Assembly (NCBI RefSeq): GCF_006965485.1
Contig: NZ_CP041360.1
Span: forward strand, 8,412,501-8,476,500
DNA from: Spirosoma sp. KCTC 42546
GTDB taxonomy: Bacteria; Bacteroidota; Bacteroidia; Cytophagales; Spirosomataceae
Reading direction: 5' to 3'
Length of the DNA: 64,000 bases
This document shows positions 44,610 to 52,898 of this stretch, one piece after another (position 1 is the stretch's first letter; each line of letters begins with the position of its first letter). The notes under the pieces were generated by a model. The model did not search any database and was not told where the DNA came from. It worked only from the letters and a program-made list of their open reading frames with translations. The translations under genes and the position numbers were made by a program.

Positions 44610-46178
44610 ATGAAACTCAAGCCACTATATGCCCTGATACTTCCGGCGGTACTGTTGTCTTCCTGCTCGAAAGACTTCATTGACCGGCCTTCGCTGTCGG
44701 GTACCACAACCGGAAACTATTACAACAATGCGGACGAAGTACGGGCCGCAACCAGTACACTTTACAGCGGCTTGCCCTGGCGCAACTACGAAAGCCGCGC
44801 CCAGGATGCCATCGGCGACGTTATGGGCGGGAATATGTTTACCTACACCGACGTCGAATACCTGAACTTCTCCGTCTCGTCGGCTTCCGATCGGGTTGGC
44901 GCGGCCTGGGGTGCGTTTTACAAGATCATTGGCTATGCCAACGTCATGATCAAAACGTTTGAAGAGAAGAAAGCTGCTGGTGGTGGGGCCGCTTACCTGG
45001 ACCCGGCTATCGCCGAATGTCATTTCATTCGGGGTACCATCTATTTCTACATTGCCCGTACTTGGGGTGCTGCCCCGATCATCACCGATCCAGGTGCAAC
45101 GGCGTTGTCCGGCAACTTTAATATTCCCCGTTACCTGCAAAAAGATGTGCTTCGGTTTGCACTCGATGAATTGAAACTGGCCGAAACAGGCTTACCCGAG
45201 TCAGATGTACCGGGCCGCTTGACGAAGTACTCGGCGAAGGGCATGATGTCCAAGCTGTACCTGTATAACAAGGATTACGCCAATGCGAAGGCGAAGGCCG
45301 AAGAGGTCATCAATTCGGGCAAATATGCGCTGGTTGACGATTACATGGGCATGTTCACGAAAATGAGCCTGAATAACAACGCCGAAACCTTATTCTCGAT
45401 TCAGCACCAGTTGGCGGGTGATCCCTGGGGAACGGGCAATATCAAAAACCCGGATCGTGGCGCTGGTGCGTTGCGTACCGCCGAAGCCGATGCCTGGGAA
45501 ATGTATGTTCCTTCGCTCGATTTATTGAAAGAATACGAGTTTGGCGATCTACGCCGGAAGTGGTCAGTAATGGAACAGGGCTGGACGAATCCGAACTGGA
45601 AACCCCAACGCGCCAATGCTCCCAAGTACAACGCCTTCATGGCCAATGGATTTAAGTACGATACGTTGCAACCCACCGAAGATGGCGGCAGCCTGAACGC
45701 TACCCGTTCCAATATCGTCAAGTACTTTGCGGGACCAGGGAAAAGTTTTGGTGGCGAAGCGGTGCTAGGCCAGAATTCGGGCAACAACGTCGTACTTCTT
45801 CGCTATGCCGACATCCTACTGATTTACGCGGAGGCTACCCTGGCGGGTGCCGCGTCGACCAGCGATGCGAAAGCGCTTGACGCCCTGAATAAAGTCCGGA
45901 GCCGGGCGGGTTTGTCGCCCCGAACATCATTTACACAAGACAATATCCTCCACGAACGTCGGGTGGAGTTTGCCTTCGAGGGCGACTACTGGTACGATAT
46001 TCAGCGGCAGGGATTTGCCAAAGCGAAGTCGATCATTGAGAAGCAAAACCGTGGAACGGTGACGGGAGCAACCTATCTCACCAATTTCACGGAAGACAAG
46101 ATGTTTCTGCCGATTCCGGCTGGCGAGATCGTTCAAGACCCCGAATTGGGCAAAGATCCAGTTCCTTACTACAACTAA
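44610..46178 (+). CDS. SusD/RagB-family lipoprotein
   Basis: The 522-residue outer-membrane lipoprotein has a signal with the lipobox Leu-Ser-Ser-Cys (near residue 19). SusD N-terminal and C-terminal helical repeats follow: LNFSVSSASDRVGAAWGAFY, ECHFIRGTIYFYIARTWGAA, ALNKVRSRAGL and RRVEFAFEGDYWYDIQRQG. It binds the glycan above the SusC channel. Stop and start spacing (98 bp) shows the operon order susC-susD. The glycan is probably a beta-mannan or beta-glucan, inferred from the downstream enzymes. Confidence 0.93.
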   Translation: MKLKPLYALILPAVLLSSCSKDFIDRPSLSGTTTGNYYNNADEVRAATSTLYSGLPWRNYESRAQDAIGDVMGGNMFTYTDVEYLNFSVSSASDRVGAAWGAFYKIIGYANVMIKTFEEKKAAGGGAAYLDPAIAECHFIRGTIYFYIARTWGAAPIITDPGATALSGNFNIPRYLQKDVLRFALDELKLAETGLPESDVPGRLTKYSAKGMMSKLYLYNKDYANAKAKAEEVINSGKYALVDDYMGMFTKMSLNNNAETLFSIQHQLAGDPWGTGNIKNPDRGAGALRTAEADAWEMYVPSLDLLKEYEFGDLRRKWSVMEQGWTNPNWKPQRANAPKYNAFMANGFKYDTLQPTEDGGSLNATRSNIVKYFAGPGKSFGGEAVLGQNSGNNVVLLRYADILLIYAEATLAGAASTSDAKALDALNKVRSRAGLSPRTSFTQDNILHERRVEFAFEGDYWYDIQRQGFAKAKSIIEKQNRGTVTGATYLTNFTEDKMFLPIPAGEIVQDPELGKDPVPYYN

Positions 46179-46197
46179 ACTATTGGCAGGGTCTGGT

Positions 46198-46302
46198 TTT
46201 GGTATACTGTTTTCGGTTTAAAGTGGGCTGATGCCAGCAAGGCAGATGCCCAGTTGACCGCACCAACGGACCGCATAGCGGAACCGAGAACAGTAAACCA
46301 AA
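46198..46302. repeat. Inverted repeat downstream of SusD
   Basis: TTTGGTATACTGTTTTCGGTT (46198-46218) pairs with 46282-46302 with two mismatches. The interior contains smaller stems (GGGC...GCCC; CCGC ATA GCGG). The right side continues as GTAAACCA, AATACCGTA words. It fills the gap before the glycan-binding protein gene. Confidence 0.65.
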
Positions 46303-46328
46303 TACCGTAAACTACAAACCATATTCCA

Positions 46329-47414
46329 ATGAAATTCAACCAATTAGCAACCTTATCATTCCTGGCAGCAGTAACTGCTTTCACGATAAGCTCCTGCACA
46401 AAAGATACCGACGGAAGTCCGCAAATTGCCCCCGGAAATCCCGTCGCCACCAAGCTCATGCCCGACTCCGCAGCGGGCGGATCGCTGGTTACGTTAACGG
46501 GTACGGGCCTGGGCGATATTCGCAGTATTGTTTTTGAAAAAGGGAATGTACCTGCCGGGTTTCAATCCACGCTCAATACCGAAGGGGCCATTCTTTTTCG
46601 GGTACCTTCGGAGGTGCTGGGCGGCACGCAGAACATTATTTTCACCAACAGCGCGGGTAATACCCTAAAGGTTCCATTCAAGGCGCTGGCTTATCCGACG
46701 GTGACCTCCGTCTCGAATTATAATTTCACGAAAGGCACCGTCATTACCCTCACTGGTAACAACTTCGACGATGTTACGGCGGTTACGCTGACCGATTCGA
46801 TAAAAGGCGTGTCGGACCCGGTAACGATTGTTTCTAAAGCAAAAACGCAACTAGTTGTCCAGATGCCCGCGTCGACACTGAACCGCGCTCCCCTGCGCAT
46901 TACTAACGGCACCGGGCGAATCACGTCTCCGCAGGAGTTTGTGAATGTCGATAAAGCTTACCAAATCTTTACGGATGCCTATGGCACTGGTTTCCAGGAT
47001 GGCTCCTGGGGCGATGCAGCTGCCGTATCGACCAAAGAGTTTGCATCGGGAACAGCCTCCATTGGCAAAAACTTTCAGAAAGGCAACTGGCATTTGATCG
47101 CGTTTGCGAACTGGTCAGGATCAGCCATTCCATACTCTGCGGATTACACCTATGTAACGGGCTGGATCAAAGGCGCTTCGGCCGATTACTCGCTTTACTT
47201 AACGACCGACGCAGGCAAGGCTGGCTTTGGAGATTTTGTTGAGACAAATAAGATCAATGTAAAAGCAGGCGTCTGGAATTACTTCAAGATCAAGCTGTCG
47301 GCGATAGATTTCTGGATAGCTGGCAAAACCCTAACGCAGGTCGGTTTCCGGATTCAGGGGCCGGATAAACAGGATGAGACCTTCTATTTCGATGACCTCA
47401 TGCTGGTAAAATAG
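46329..47414 (+). CDS. IPT/TIG-domain surface glycan-binding lipoprotein
   Basis: The 361-residue protein has a lipoprotein signal (lipobox near Ser-Ser-Cys at residue 23). Two IPT/TIG immunoglobulin-like domains (about 45-205, LMPDSAAGGSLVTLTGTGLG and FTKGTVITLTGNNFDDV) are followed by a C-terminal carbohydrate-binding-like beta domain (about 210-361). This is the pattern of SGBP-type proteins downstream of SusD in beta-glucan and beta-mannan loci. It should hold the glycan at the surface. Its fold class is clear; the ligand is inferred from the neighbouring enzymes. Confidence 0.85.
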   Translation: MKFNQLATLSFLAAVTAFTISSCTKDTDGSPQIAPGNPVATKLMPDSAAGGSLVTLTGTGLGDIRSIVFEKGNVPAGFQSTLNTEGAILFRVPSEVLGGTQNIIFTNSAGNTLKVPFKALAYPTVTSVSNYNFTKGTVITLTGNNFDDVTAVTLTDSIKGVSDPVTIVSKAKTQLVVQMPASTLNRAPLRITNGTGRITSPQEFVNVDKAYQIFTDAYGTGFQDGSWGDAAAVSTKEFASGTASIGKNFQKGNWHLIAFANWSGSAIPYSADYTYVTGWIKGASADYSLYLTTDAGKAGFGDFVETNKINVKAGVWNYFKIKLSAIDFWIAGKTLTQVGFRIQGPDKQDETFYFDDLMLVK

Positions 47415-47513
47415 CGTATTAAGCATTGATTTTGAATCAAACTCACAAGTCCAAGCTCCCAAAACCTCCTGAATGTCAGCCAGGTAAAGCCCTAAAGTTT
47501 ACCCTGTTTTTCT

Positions 47514-47538
47514 CCCCTCTCCCGTTTTGGGAGAGGGG
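47514..47538. repeat. CCCCTCTCCC / GGGAGAGGGG hairpin
   Basis: A perfect 10-bp G+C-rich stem with a GTTTT loop, followed by TCGGGGGTGAGGG. This motif resembles intergenic hairpins seen in many bacterial genomes. It lies between the SGBP and GH26 genes and may modulate transcript ends. Confidence 0.7.
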
Positions 47539-47597
47539 TCGGGGGTGAGGGAAAGCGACCAATTCGGGAAGTTTATTTACCGGAACATTTTATCCGT

Positions 47598-48695
47598 ATG
47601 CTCTCATTTTTACCGCAGAAACCTGGCCTTTCTCTTCTAGCCATATTCCTGGCAATTAGTATTTCCAGTTGTAAAGCTGCCGAATCTGTTGTCGTACCCG
47701 ACACGATACAGCAGCCAACAACGCCCACACTACCAACCAAACCAGCAAGCCAACTTGCTAATGCCCAGGCCACCTCATCAACAAAAAACCTATTTGCTTA
47801 TTTAACGGACCAATATGGGCGTAAAGTAATTTCAGGTCAGCAGGATGACGTGGAATACGTTCTGGATAAAACTGGTAAAGAGCCCGCCATTGGCGCGTTC
47901 GATTTAATCGACTACTCACCCAGCCGTGTTCAATTTGGCGGATCGCCAACCCGTACCAGCGAAGCCATGATCAACTGGGCGAAAAAAGGCGAAGGCCGGG
48001 GCATCATTAGTTTGTGCTGGCACTGGAACGCCCCCACCGATTTAATTAATCAGGCACCCGACAAACTCTGGTGGAGCGGCTTTTATACCCGCGCCACTAC
48101 CTTTGATCTGGCAGCTACACTCGCCGATAAAAACGGGGAGCGCTATAAACTGTTGCTACGCGACATTGATACTATTGCGGTGCAACTCCGGAAATTTCAG
48201 GATGCCGATGTACCCGTATTGTGGCGTCCTCTACATGAAGCGCCCGGTGGCTGGTTCTGGTGGGGGGCTAAAGGGGCAGGTCCGTTTAAAGAACTCTGGC
48301 AAATTCTATACAACCGCCTAACCAACGAGCATCAACTGCACAACCTGATCTGGGTATATACCGGAACCGATACCGTGAATCCAGACTGGTATCCTGGCGA
48401 TCAATACGTTGACATTGTAGGACTGGATATTTACGCAGACTCAGCTGCCGACTTAAGCACCAACTGGACCAGCACACAAGTCCGATTTAATGGCAAAAAG
48501 CTGGTAACCCTATCAGAAACCGGTAATCTGCCAAGTCCGGATAAAATTCGTGGCGTTGGCACGTGGTGGTCGTGGTTTTCCGTTTGGAACGGTGCCGACT
48601 GGATTAAAAAACAGCCAATTGAGCAACTCAAAGCCGTTTACGCCGATCCCGACGTTATTACCCGCGACGAACTTCCCAACTGGCGTCAGCCCTGA
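47598..48695 (+). CDS. GH26 endo-beta-1,4-mannanase, lipoprotein
   Basis: The 365-residue protein has a lipoprotein signal (lipobox ending in Cys25) and a Pro/Thr linker, so it should be exported to the surface. The GH26 fold shows GQQDD (about 80-84), WHWNAP, the acid/base Glu214 (PVLWRPLHEAPGGWFWW) and nucleophile Glu307 (LVTLSETGN). The enzyme cuts beta-1,4-mannan, glucomannan or galactomannan with retention. It follows the SGBP and precedes a GH9 gene, which points to a mixed beta-mannan/beta-glucan target. Confidence 0.92.
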   Translation: MLSFLPQKPGLSLLAIFLAISISSCKAAESVVVPDTIQQPTTPTLPTKPASQLANAQATSSTKNLFAYLTDQYGRKVISGQQDDVEYVLDKTGKEPAIGAFDLIDYSPSRVQFGGSPTRTSEAMINWAKKGEGRGIISLCWHWNAPTDLINQAPDKLWWSGFYTRATTFDLAATLADKNGERYKLLLRDIDTIAVQLRKFQDADVPVLWRPLHEAPGGWFWWGAKGAGPFKELWQILYNRLTNEHQLHNLIWVYTGTDTVNPDWYPGDQYVDIVGLDIYADSAADLSTNWTSTQVRFNGKKLVTLSETGNLPSPDKIRGVGTWWSWFSVWNGADWIKKQPIEQLKAVYADPDVITRDELPNWRQP

Positions 48696-48753
48696 GCGGA
48701 ACGTTCCGTATCTTGCTCACCATTTTCCTGATCTTAGCTGGGATTGACATAGG

Positions 48754-50607
48754 ATGAAGAACCTCAAGTTGATTATGCAGTTGCAAAAACGGCTCGTCGA
48801 AAACCCAAACGGCCTTGCTAATTCAAGCCTACACAAAGCAGTGATTTTTAGTCTTTTGCTAATAATCTTGGCGATTACTGGCGTTAATGGGCAAGCCGTA
48901 TCAGAATCGATTCGCCTTAATCAACTTGGCTTTTACCCCAATGCACCCAAAATCGCCATCGTTCTGGGCGATGTATCCGGCCCCTTTCAGATAACCTCAG
49001 CAGACGGCAAGAAAGTCCTTTTCTCTGGAGCACTCAGCCAGCCACGCCAGAACGCCATTTCCGGTAAAACTGCCCGAACGGCTGACTTTTCATCATTCCG
49101 TTCAACCGGTACCTTCGTAGTGGTTGTACCCGGTCTGGGCCACTCCTATCCATTTTCGATTCGCCCGAACATACACCGGAATCTGGCTATTGGTGCTCTA
49201 AAAGGATTCTATTATCAGCGAGCATCCATTGATTTGCCCGAAACCTACGCCGGACAGTGGCACCGACCAGCCGGTCATTCAGACACACGCGTACTCATTC
49301 ATCCATCGGCGGCTTCGGCTACTCGTCCGGAGGGTACAACGATCTCATCGCCAATAGGTTGGTACGATGCGGGGGATTATAACAAGTATATCGTCAACTC
49401 AGGCATTACGATGGGTACGTTACTGTCGCTGTACGAAGATTTCCCTGATTTCTGCCGTACAGTTGATACAAACATACCAGAGAGTAAAAATAACCTCCCC
49501 GATTTACTGGACGAGTCTTTATGGAACCTTCGCTGGATGTTGACTATGCAGGACCCAGCCGATGGCGGTGTTTATCATAAGCTCACCAACGCCCGCTTCG
49601 ATGGGATGATTATGCCCAATCAGGCCGATAAAGACCGCTATGTCGTTCAGAAAAGCATTACAGCTGCTCTTGATTTTGCGGCTGTGATGGCGCAGGCAAG
49701 CCGTGTGCTCCGACGATATAATAAGGAATTGCCAGGTCTGGCAGATTCGTGTGTGACGGCAGCAACCCGCGCCTGGCAATGGGCCAAGCAGAACCCCAAC
49801 GCCCGCTACGACCAGACTGCCATGAACAAGCAATTTGAGCCGGACGTAGTAACGGGCGGCTACGAAGACCGTGACGCTACTGACGAATGGATTTGGGCCG
49901 CTGCCGAACTCTATCTGACCACAAAAGAGGATGCTTACTATACGGCCGTCAGTCTGTTTCCCGACGAGAAGACGCCACTGCCTTCGTGGCCGCAGGTGCG
50001 TACACTGGCGTATTACTCCCTGGCCCGCTTTGCAAACGATCTAACGCCAATCGCTCAAAAAGACATCCCTCAACTTAAAAAGCGACTGATCCAATTTGCC
50101 GACCAGCTTCGGCAGGATGTAGATAAGCAGGCTTATCAAACCGTCATGGGGAAATCGGCCAGCGACTACATCTGGGGAAGCAGCGCCGTAGCATCCAATC
50201 AGGGAATTGCGCTGATTCAGGCGTATCGCTTAACGAATGACCGAGCGTATCTGGATGCTGCATTAACCAATCTAGATTACTTATTAGGTCGTAACGCTAC
50301 GGGCTATTCGTTCGTAACCGGCTTTGGCAGTAAATCAACAATGCACCCGCATCACCGTCCATCCGTAGCCGATGGCATAGAAGCCCCAGTTCCGGGCTTG
50401 TTATCGGGTGGTACTAATGCAAATGCTGCCCGACAGGATAAATGTGCGGGCTACACCACTACAGTTGCCGATGAGGTTTATCTCGACGATGCCTGCTCCT
50501 ACGCATCTAATGAAATTGCCATCAACTGGAACGCCCCACTGGTGTATCTGGCCACCGCCCTGGAAGCTCTACAAAGGAAAGCCAATTACAGCGCGCTTCA
50601 GAAATGA
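48754..50607 (+). CDS. GH9 endoglucanase
   Basis: The 617-residue enzyme has a signal anchor or peptide (about 27-46), an N-terminal Ig-like CelD_N domain (about 47-140, SESIRLNQLGFYPNAPKIAIV), and the (alpha/alpha)6 barrel. The catalytic bases Asp205/Asp208 sit in GWYDAGDYNKY and the acid Glu in SNEIAINWNAP. The MHPHHRPS substrate motif is present. GH9 enzymes hydrolyse beta-1,4-glucan with inversion. Together with GH26 it would break down glucomannan or related hemicellulose. Translation probably starts at the first ATG; an internal ATG at 48775 is possible. Confidence 0.92.
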   Translation: MKNLKLIMQLQKRLVENPNGLANSSLHKAVIFSLLLIILAITGVNGQAVSESIRLNQLGFYPNAPKIAIVLGDVSGPFQITSADGKKVLFSGALSQPRQNAISGKTARTADFSSFRSTGTFVVVVPGLGHSYPFSIRPNIHRNLAIGALKGFYYQRASIDLPETYAGQWHRPAGHSDTRVLIHPSAASATRPEGTTISSPIGWYDAGDYNKYIVNSGITMGTLLSLYEDFPDFCRTVDTNIPESKNNLPDLLDESLWNLRWMLTMQDPADGGVYHKLTNARFDGMIMPNQADKDRYVVQKSITAALDFAAVMAQASRVLRRYNKELPGLADSCVTAATRAWQWAKQNPNARYDQTAMNKQFEPDVVTGGYEDRDATDEWIWAAAELYLTTKEDAYYTAVSLFPDEKTPLPSWPQVRTLAYYSLARFANDLTPIAQKDIPQLKKRLIQFADQLRQDVDKQAYQTVMGKSASDYIWGSSAVASNQGIALIQAYRLTNDRAYLDAALTNLDYLLGRNATGYSFVTGFGSKSTMHPHHRPSVADGIEAPVPGLLSGGTNANAARQDKCAGYTTTVADEVYLDDACSYASNEIAINWNAPLVYLATALEALQRKANYSALQK

Positions 50608-51105
50608 GTTACATACGATAACTCCAAAGCTTCTTCTACTATTTTCATTGGCTGACAGTTCGTGAATAAATAGTTCACAGATCTCCCTATCACATAGCCT
50701 TCATTTTTAGAAACTGTAGACTCACTCATTAAAAAGTGAGTCAGGACAAATTAATTCATAGCTACTTTCCAGATTAGCGGCTCTTCGGCTATGGACTATA
50801 GCCGTCTAATGGGCTACGGTTGGCTCTGTTGCTCTATTCTAGCCACGAGAACGCGTTTGGAGTGACTTTGCCAACCCTACTCTGCAATACTCTTTAGCGC
50901 CTATTTTTTCCCTCTTACCACTCCCCCCACATTGTATAATTCAATTTTTAAAGAAAATAATTAAAAAACGACTAAGGGTATTTCAGTCCGTTAACGTCTC
51001 TATCCCAGAATGTGCTTCTACAATAAGGCATTAACGGGAAGTATAGTAACAATTGGCGTACGCATTTGCAGAGTAATGAACCACTAGCTTCATTCACCAA
51101 TACCA
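50608..51105. other. 498-bp gap between the two glycan-type loci
   Basis: No gene is seen. It holds two short stems (GACTCACT/AGTGAGTC at 50719-50742; CGGCTAT/ATAGCCG at 50786-50804) and an A+T-rich stretch before the sigma gene at about 50930-51090. A promoter for the sigma operon should lie here, but no exact -7 element was identified. Confidence 0.6.
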
Positions 51106-51780
51106 ATGGGACAAATCCGACAATTAATTCAGAGCAAAGAGCGAGGTCAGCCACATGTTGGGATATTGGAAGAAGCAGAGGATACACCTTCAATAAAAGG
51201 AAACCTGGACACAGAGTTGTTTTTGCGGAAAACCTTTGAGCAAAATGTCGACGCTGGTATTAGCCTTTTATTTCGGCATTACTATGCTATGCTATGTAGC
51301 CATGCTGTCCGCTATGTTTCCTCCAAGGCCATTGCCGAAGATATTGTATCGGATATATTCTACGAGTTTCAGGTTGACCAACGACACCAGACAATCACGT
51401 CTTCGTATAGAGCGTATTTGTTTACGATGGTCCGAAACCGGGCTTTCGATCATGTTCGGGCCGAAATGCGCCATACCACCTCGCTCGATAAAGCCGATTT
51501 AATTCCAGCCCATATCACCCAAAGTCCTGATTCAATTACACAGTATGAAGAGTTATATCATGATGTAGAAAATGCAATCAATACCATGCCCCTAAAGCGC
51601 CGTCAGATTTATGTTATGCACCGCTTTGAAGGAAAGAAGTACCAGGAAATAGCCGATGAGCTTCACCTTTCGTTACGCACGATTGAAGCCCATGTGTATC
51701 AGGCTATGCGCCAGATTCGAAGTACGCTAAAAGATAAATGGCTGATGATAATTTGTATCACTGGTCAGTTTTGGTACTAA
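51106..51780 (+). CDS. ECF sigma factor, FecI-like
   Basis: The 224-residue protein has sigma region 2 (FEQNVDAGISLLFRHYYAML, VSDIFYEFQVDQRH, YLFTMVRNRAFDHVRAE) and region 4 (LKRRQIYVMHRFEGKKYQEI then ADELHLSLRTIEAHVYQAMRQ). It directly precedes a FecR gene and a SusC gene with an STN domain, the complete trans-envelope signalling set. Substrate binding at the outer membrane is expected to free it to transcribe the operon. The ATG gives a longer N-terminus than usual; a later start cannot be excluded. Confidence 0.9.
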   Translation: MGQIRQLIQSKERGQPHVGILEEAEDTPSIKGNLDTELFLRKTFEQNVDAGISLLFRHYYAMLCSHAVRYVSSKAIAEDIVSDIFYEFQVDQRHQTITSSYRAYLFTMVRNRAFDHVRAEMRHTTSLDKADLIPAHITQSPDSITQYEELYHDVENAINTMPLKRRQIYVMHRFEGKKYQEIADELHLSLRTIEAHVYQAMRQIRSTLKDKWLMIICITGQFWY

Positions 51781-51876
51781 ACTATTATTTTTTAGCCCGA
51801 TGACTACGTGTTTTTAATACCTGAAACAGTCATACTGGTACCAACGCTACTCACACACTGTTCTAACGCTTCTCTC

Positions 51877-52881
51877 ATGAAAAATCAGGTATCGAAAGAA
51901 ACACTCTTCAACTACTTCGCTGGTGGGGCAACCGCCTTGCAGAAGCAGTTGATTGATGAGTGGGCGAAAGACGACAGCAACCGGGAGTTCTTTTTTGAGT
52001 GTTTAGCCATATGGGAAAGTCAGAATCCACAATTCATAGCAGATAGCAATGAAGCGCTAAAGCGGCATCAGCAACGTATCATTAACCAGCCCACAAACGA
52101 ATCTCCAGGCAACTTAGGTGAACCCATAACGCACTGGTTGAAGCCATTCTGGTTTCGTAGCCTGATTGCAGCTTCGGTAGGTGTTCTGCTTTTACTAGGT
52201 GGTCTATTTTTCAAAGACAACCTACGGTTTAAAACCTACAGCACTACGTTTGGTGAAACGCGTTCGGTTACCCTTTCTGACGGAAGTCAGATTACGCTGA
52301 ATGCGAACTCATCGTTACGGGTACCTCGCTTCGGATTCGGCGAGGAAACCCGGGAGGTTGTTTTATTAGGCGAGGCCGATTTCTCCATAAAACACTTACC
52401 CAACCACCAACGGTTTGTTGTTCAGACCAATAAGAATTTTGAAGTAGTGGTTTTGGGCACAGAGTTTCTGGTAAATACCCGCGAGAAAGGAACAAAAGTC
52501 GTACTGAATAAAGGTAAAGTTCGGCTTCGGTATCAGGAAGGCAAGGCGAATAAAGAGCTAACGATGAAGCCAGGTAATCTGGTCACGTTTGACAAAGAGG
52601 GACATGTCAGTGTAAAACAAACACCTAAACCACAAGATTTTATATCCTGGAAAGAACACCGATTTGTATTTGACGGAACAACGCTGGCAGAGATCAGCGG
52701 TCTTTTTGCTGAGAATTACGGGATCACACTTCAGATACCCGATAAAGCCCTGACCCAATGGACCATTTCAGGAGCTTTCACCGCCTACAATGCAAAAGAA
52801 CTTATCGAAACATTGGCTAGCGCATCAAATCTGACTTACAGACAACAGGGTGACACCATCGTGATTACCCAGCCCCATTAA
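51877..52881 (+). CDS. FecR-family anti-sigma factor
   Basis: This 334-residue protein has a cytoplasmic anti-sigma N-terminus (about 1-75), one membrane helix (about 93-110, SLIAASVGVLLLLGGLFF) and a periplasmic FecR domain (TFGETRSVTLSDGSQITLNA, RFVVQTNKNFEVVVLGTEFLV). A C-terminal DUF4974 follows (TISGAFTAYNAKELIETLAS). The internal ATG is chosen to give the compact N-terminus; an in-frame start at 51808 would read through a non-conserved segment. It should hold the ECF sigma factor until the STN domain of the next gene's product signals. Confidence 0.92.
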   Translation: MKNQVSKETLFNYFAGGATALQKQLIDEWAKDDSNREFFFECLAIWESQNPQFIADSNEALKRHQQRIINQPTNESPGNLGEPITHWLKPFWFRSLIAASVGVLLLLGGLFFKDNLRFKTYSTTFGETRSVTLSDGSQITLNANSSLRVPRFGFGEETREVVLLGEADFSIKHLPNHQRFVVQTNKNFEVVVLGTEFLVNTREKGTKVVLNKGKVRLRYQEGKANKELTMKPGNLVTFDKEGHVSVKQTPKPQDFISWKEHRFVFDGTTLAEISGLFAENYGITLQIPDKALTQWTISGAFTAYNAKELIETLASASNLTYRQQGDTIVITQPH

Positions 52882-52898
52882 CCCAAAACCTATCTAAT

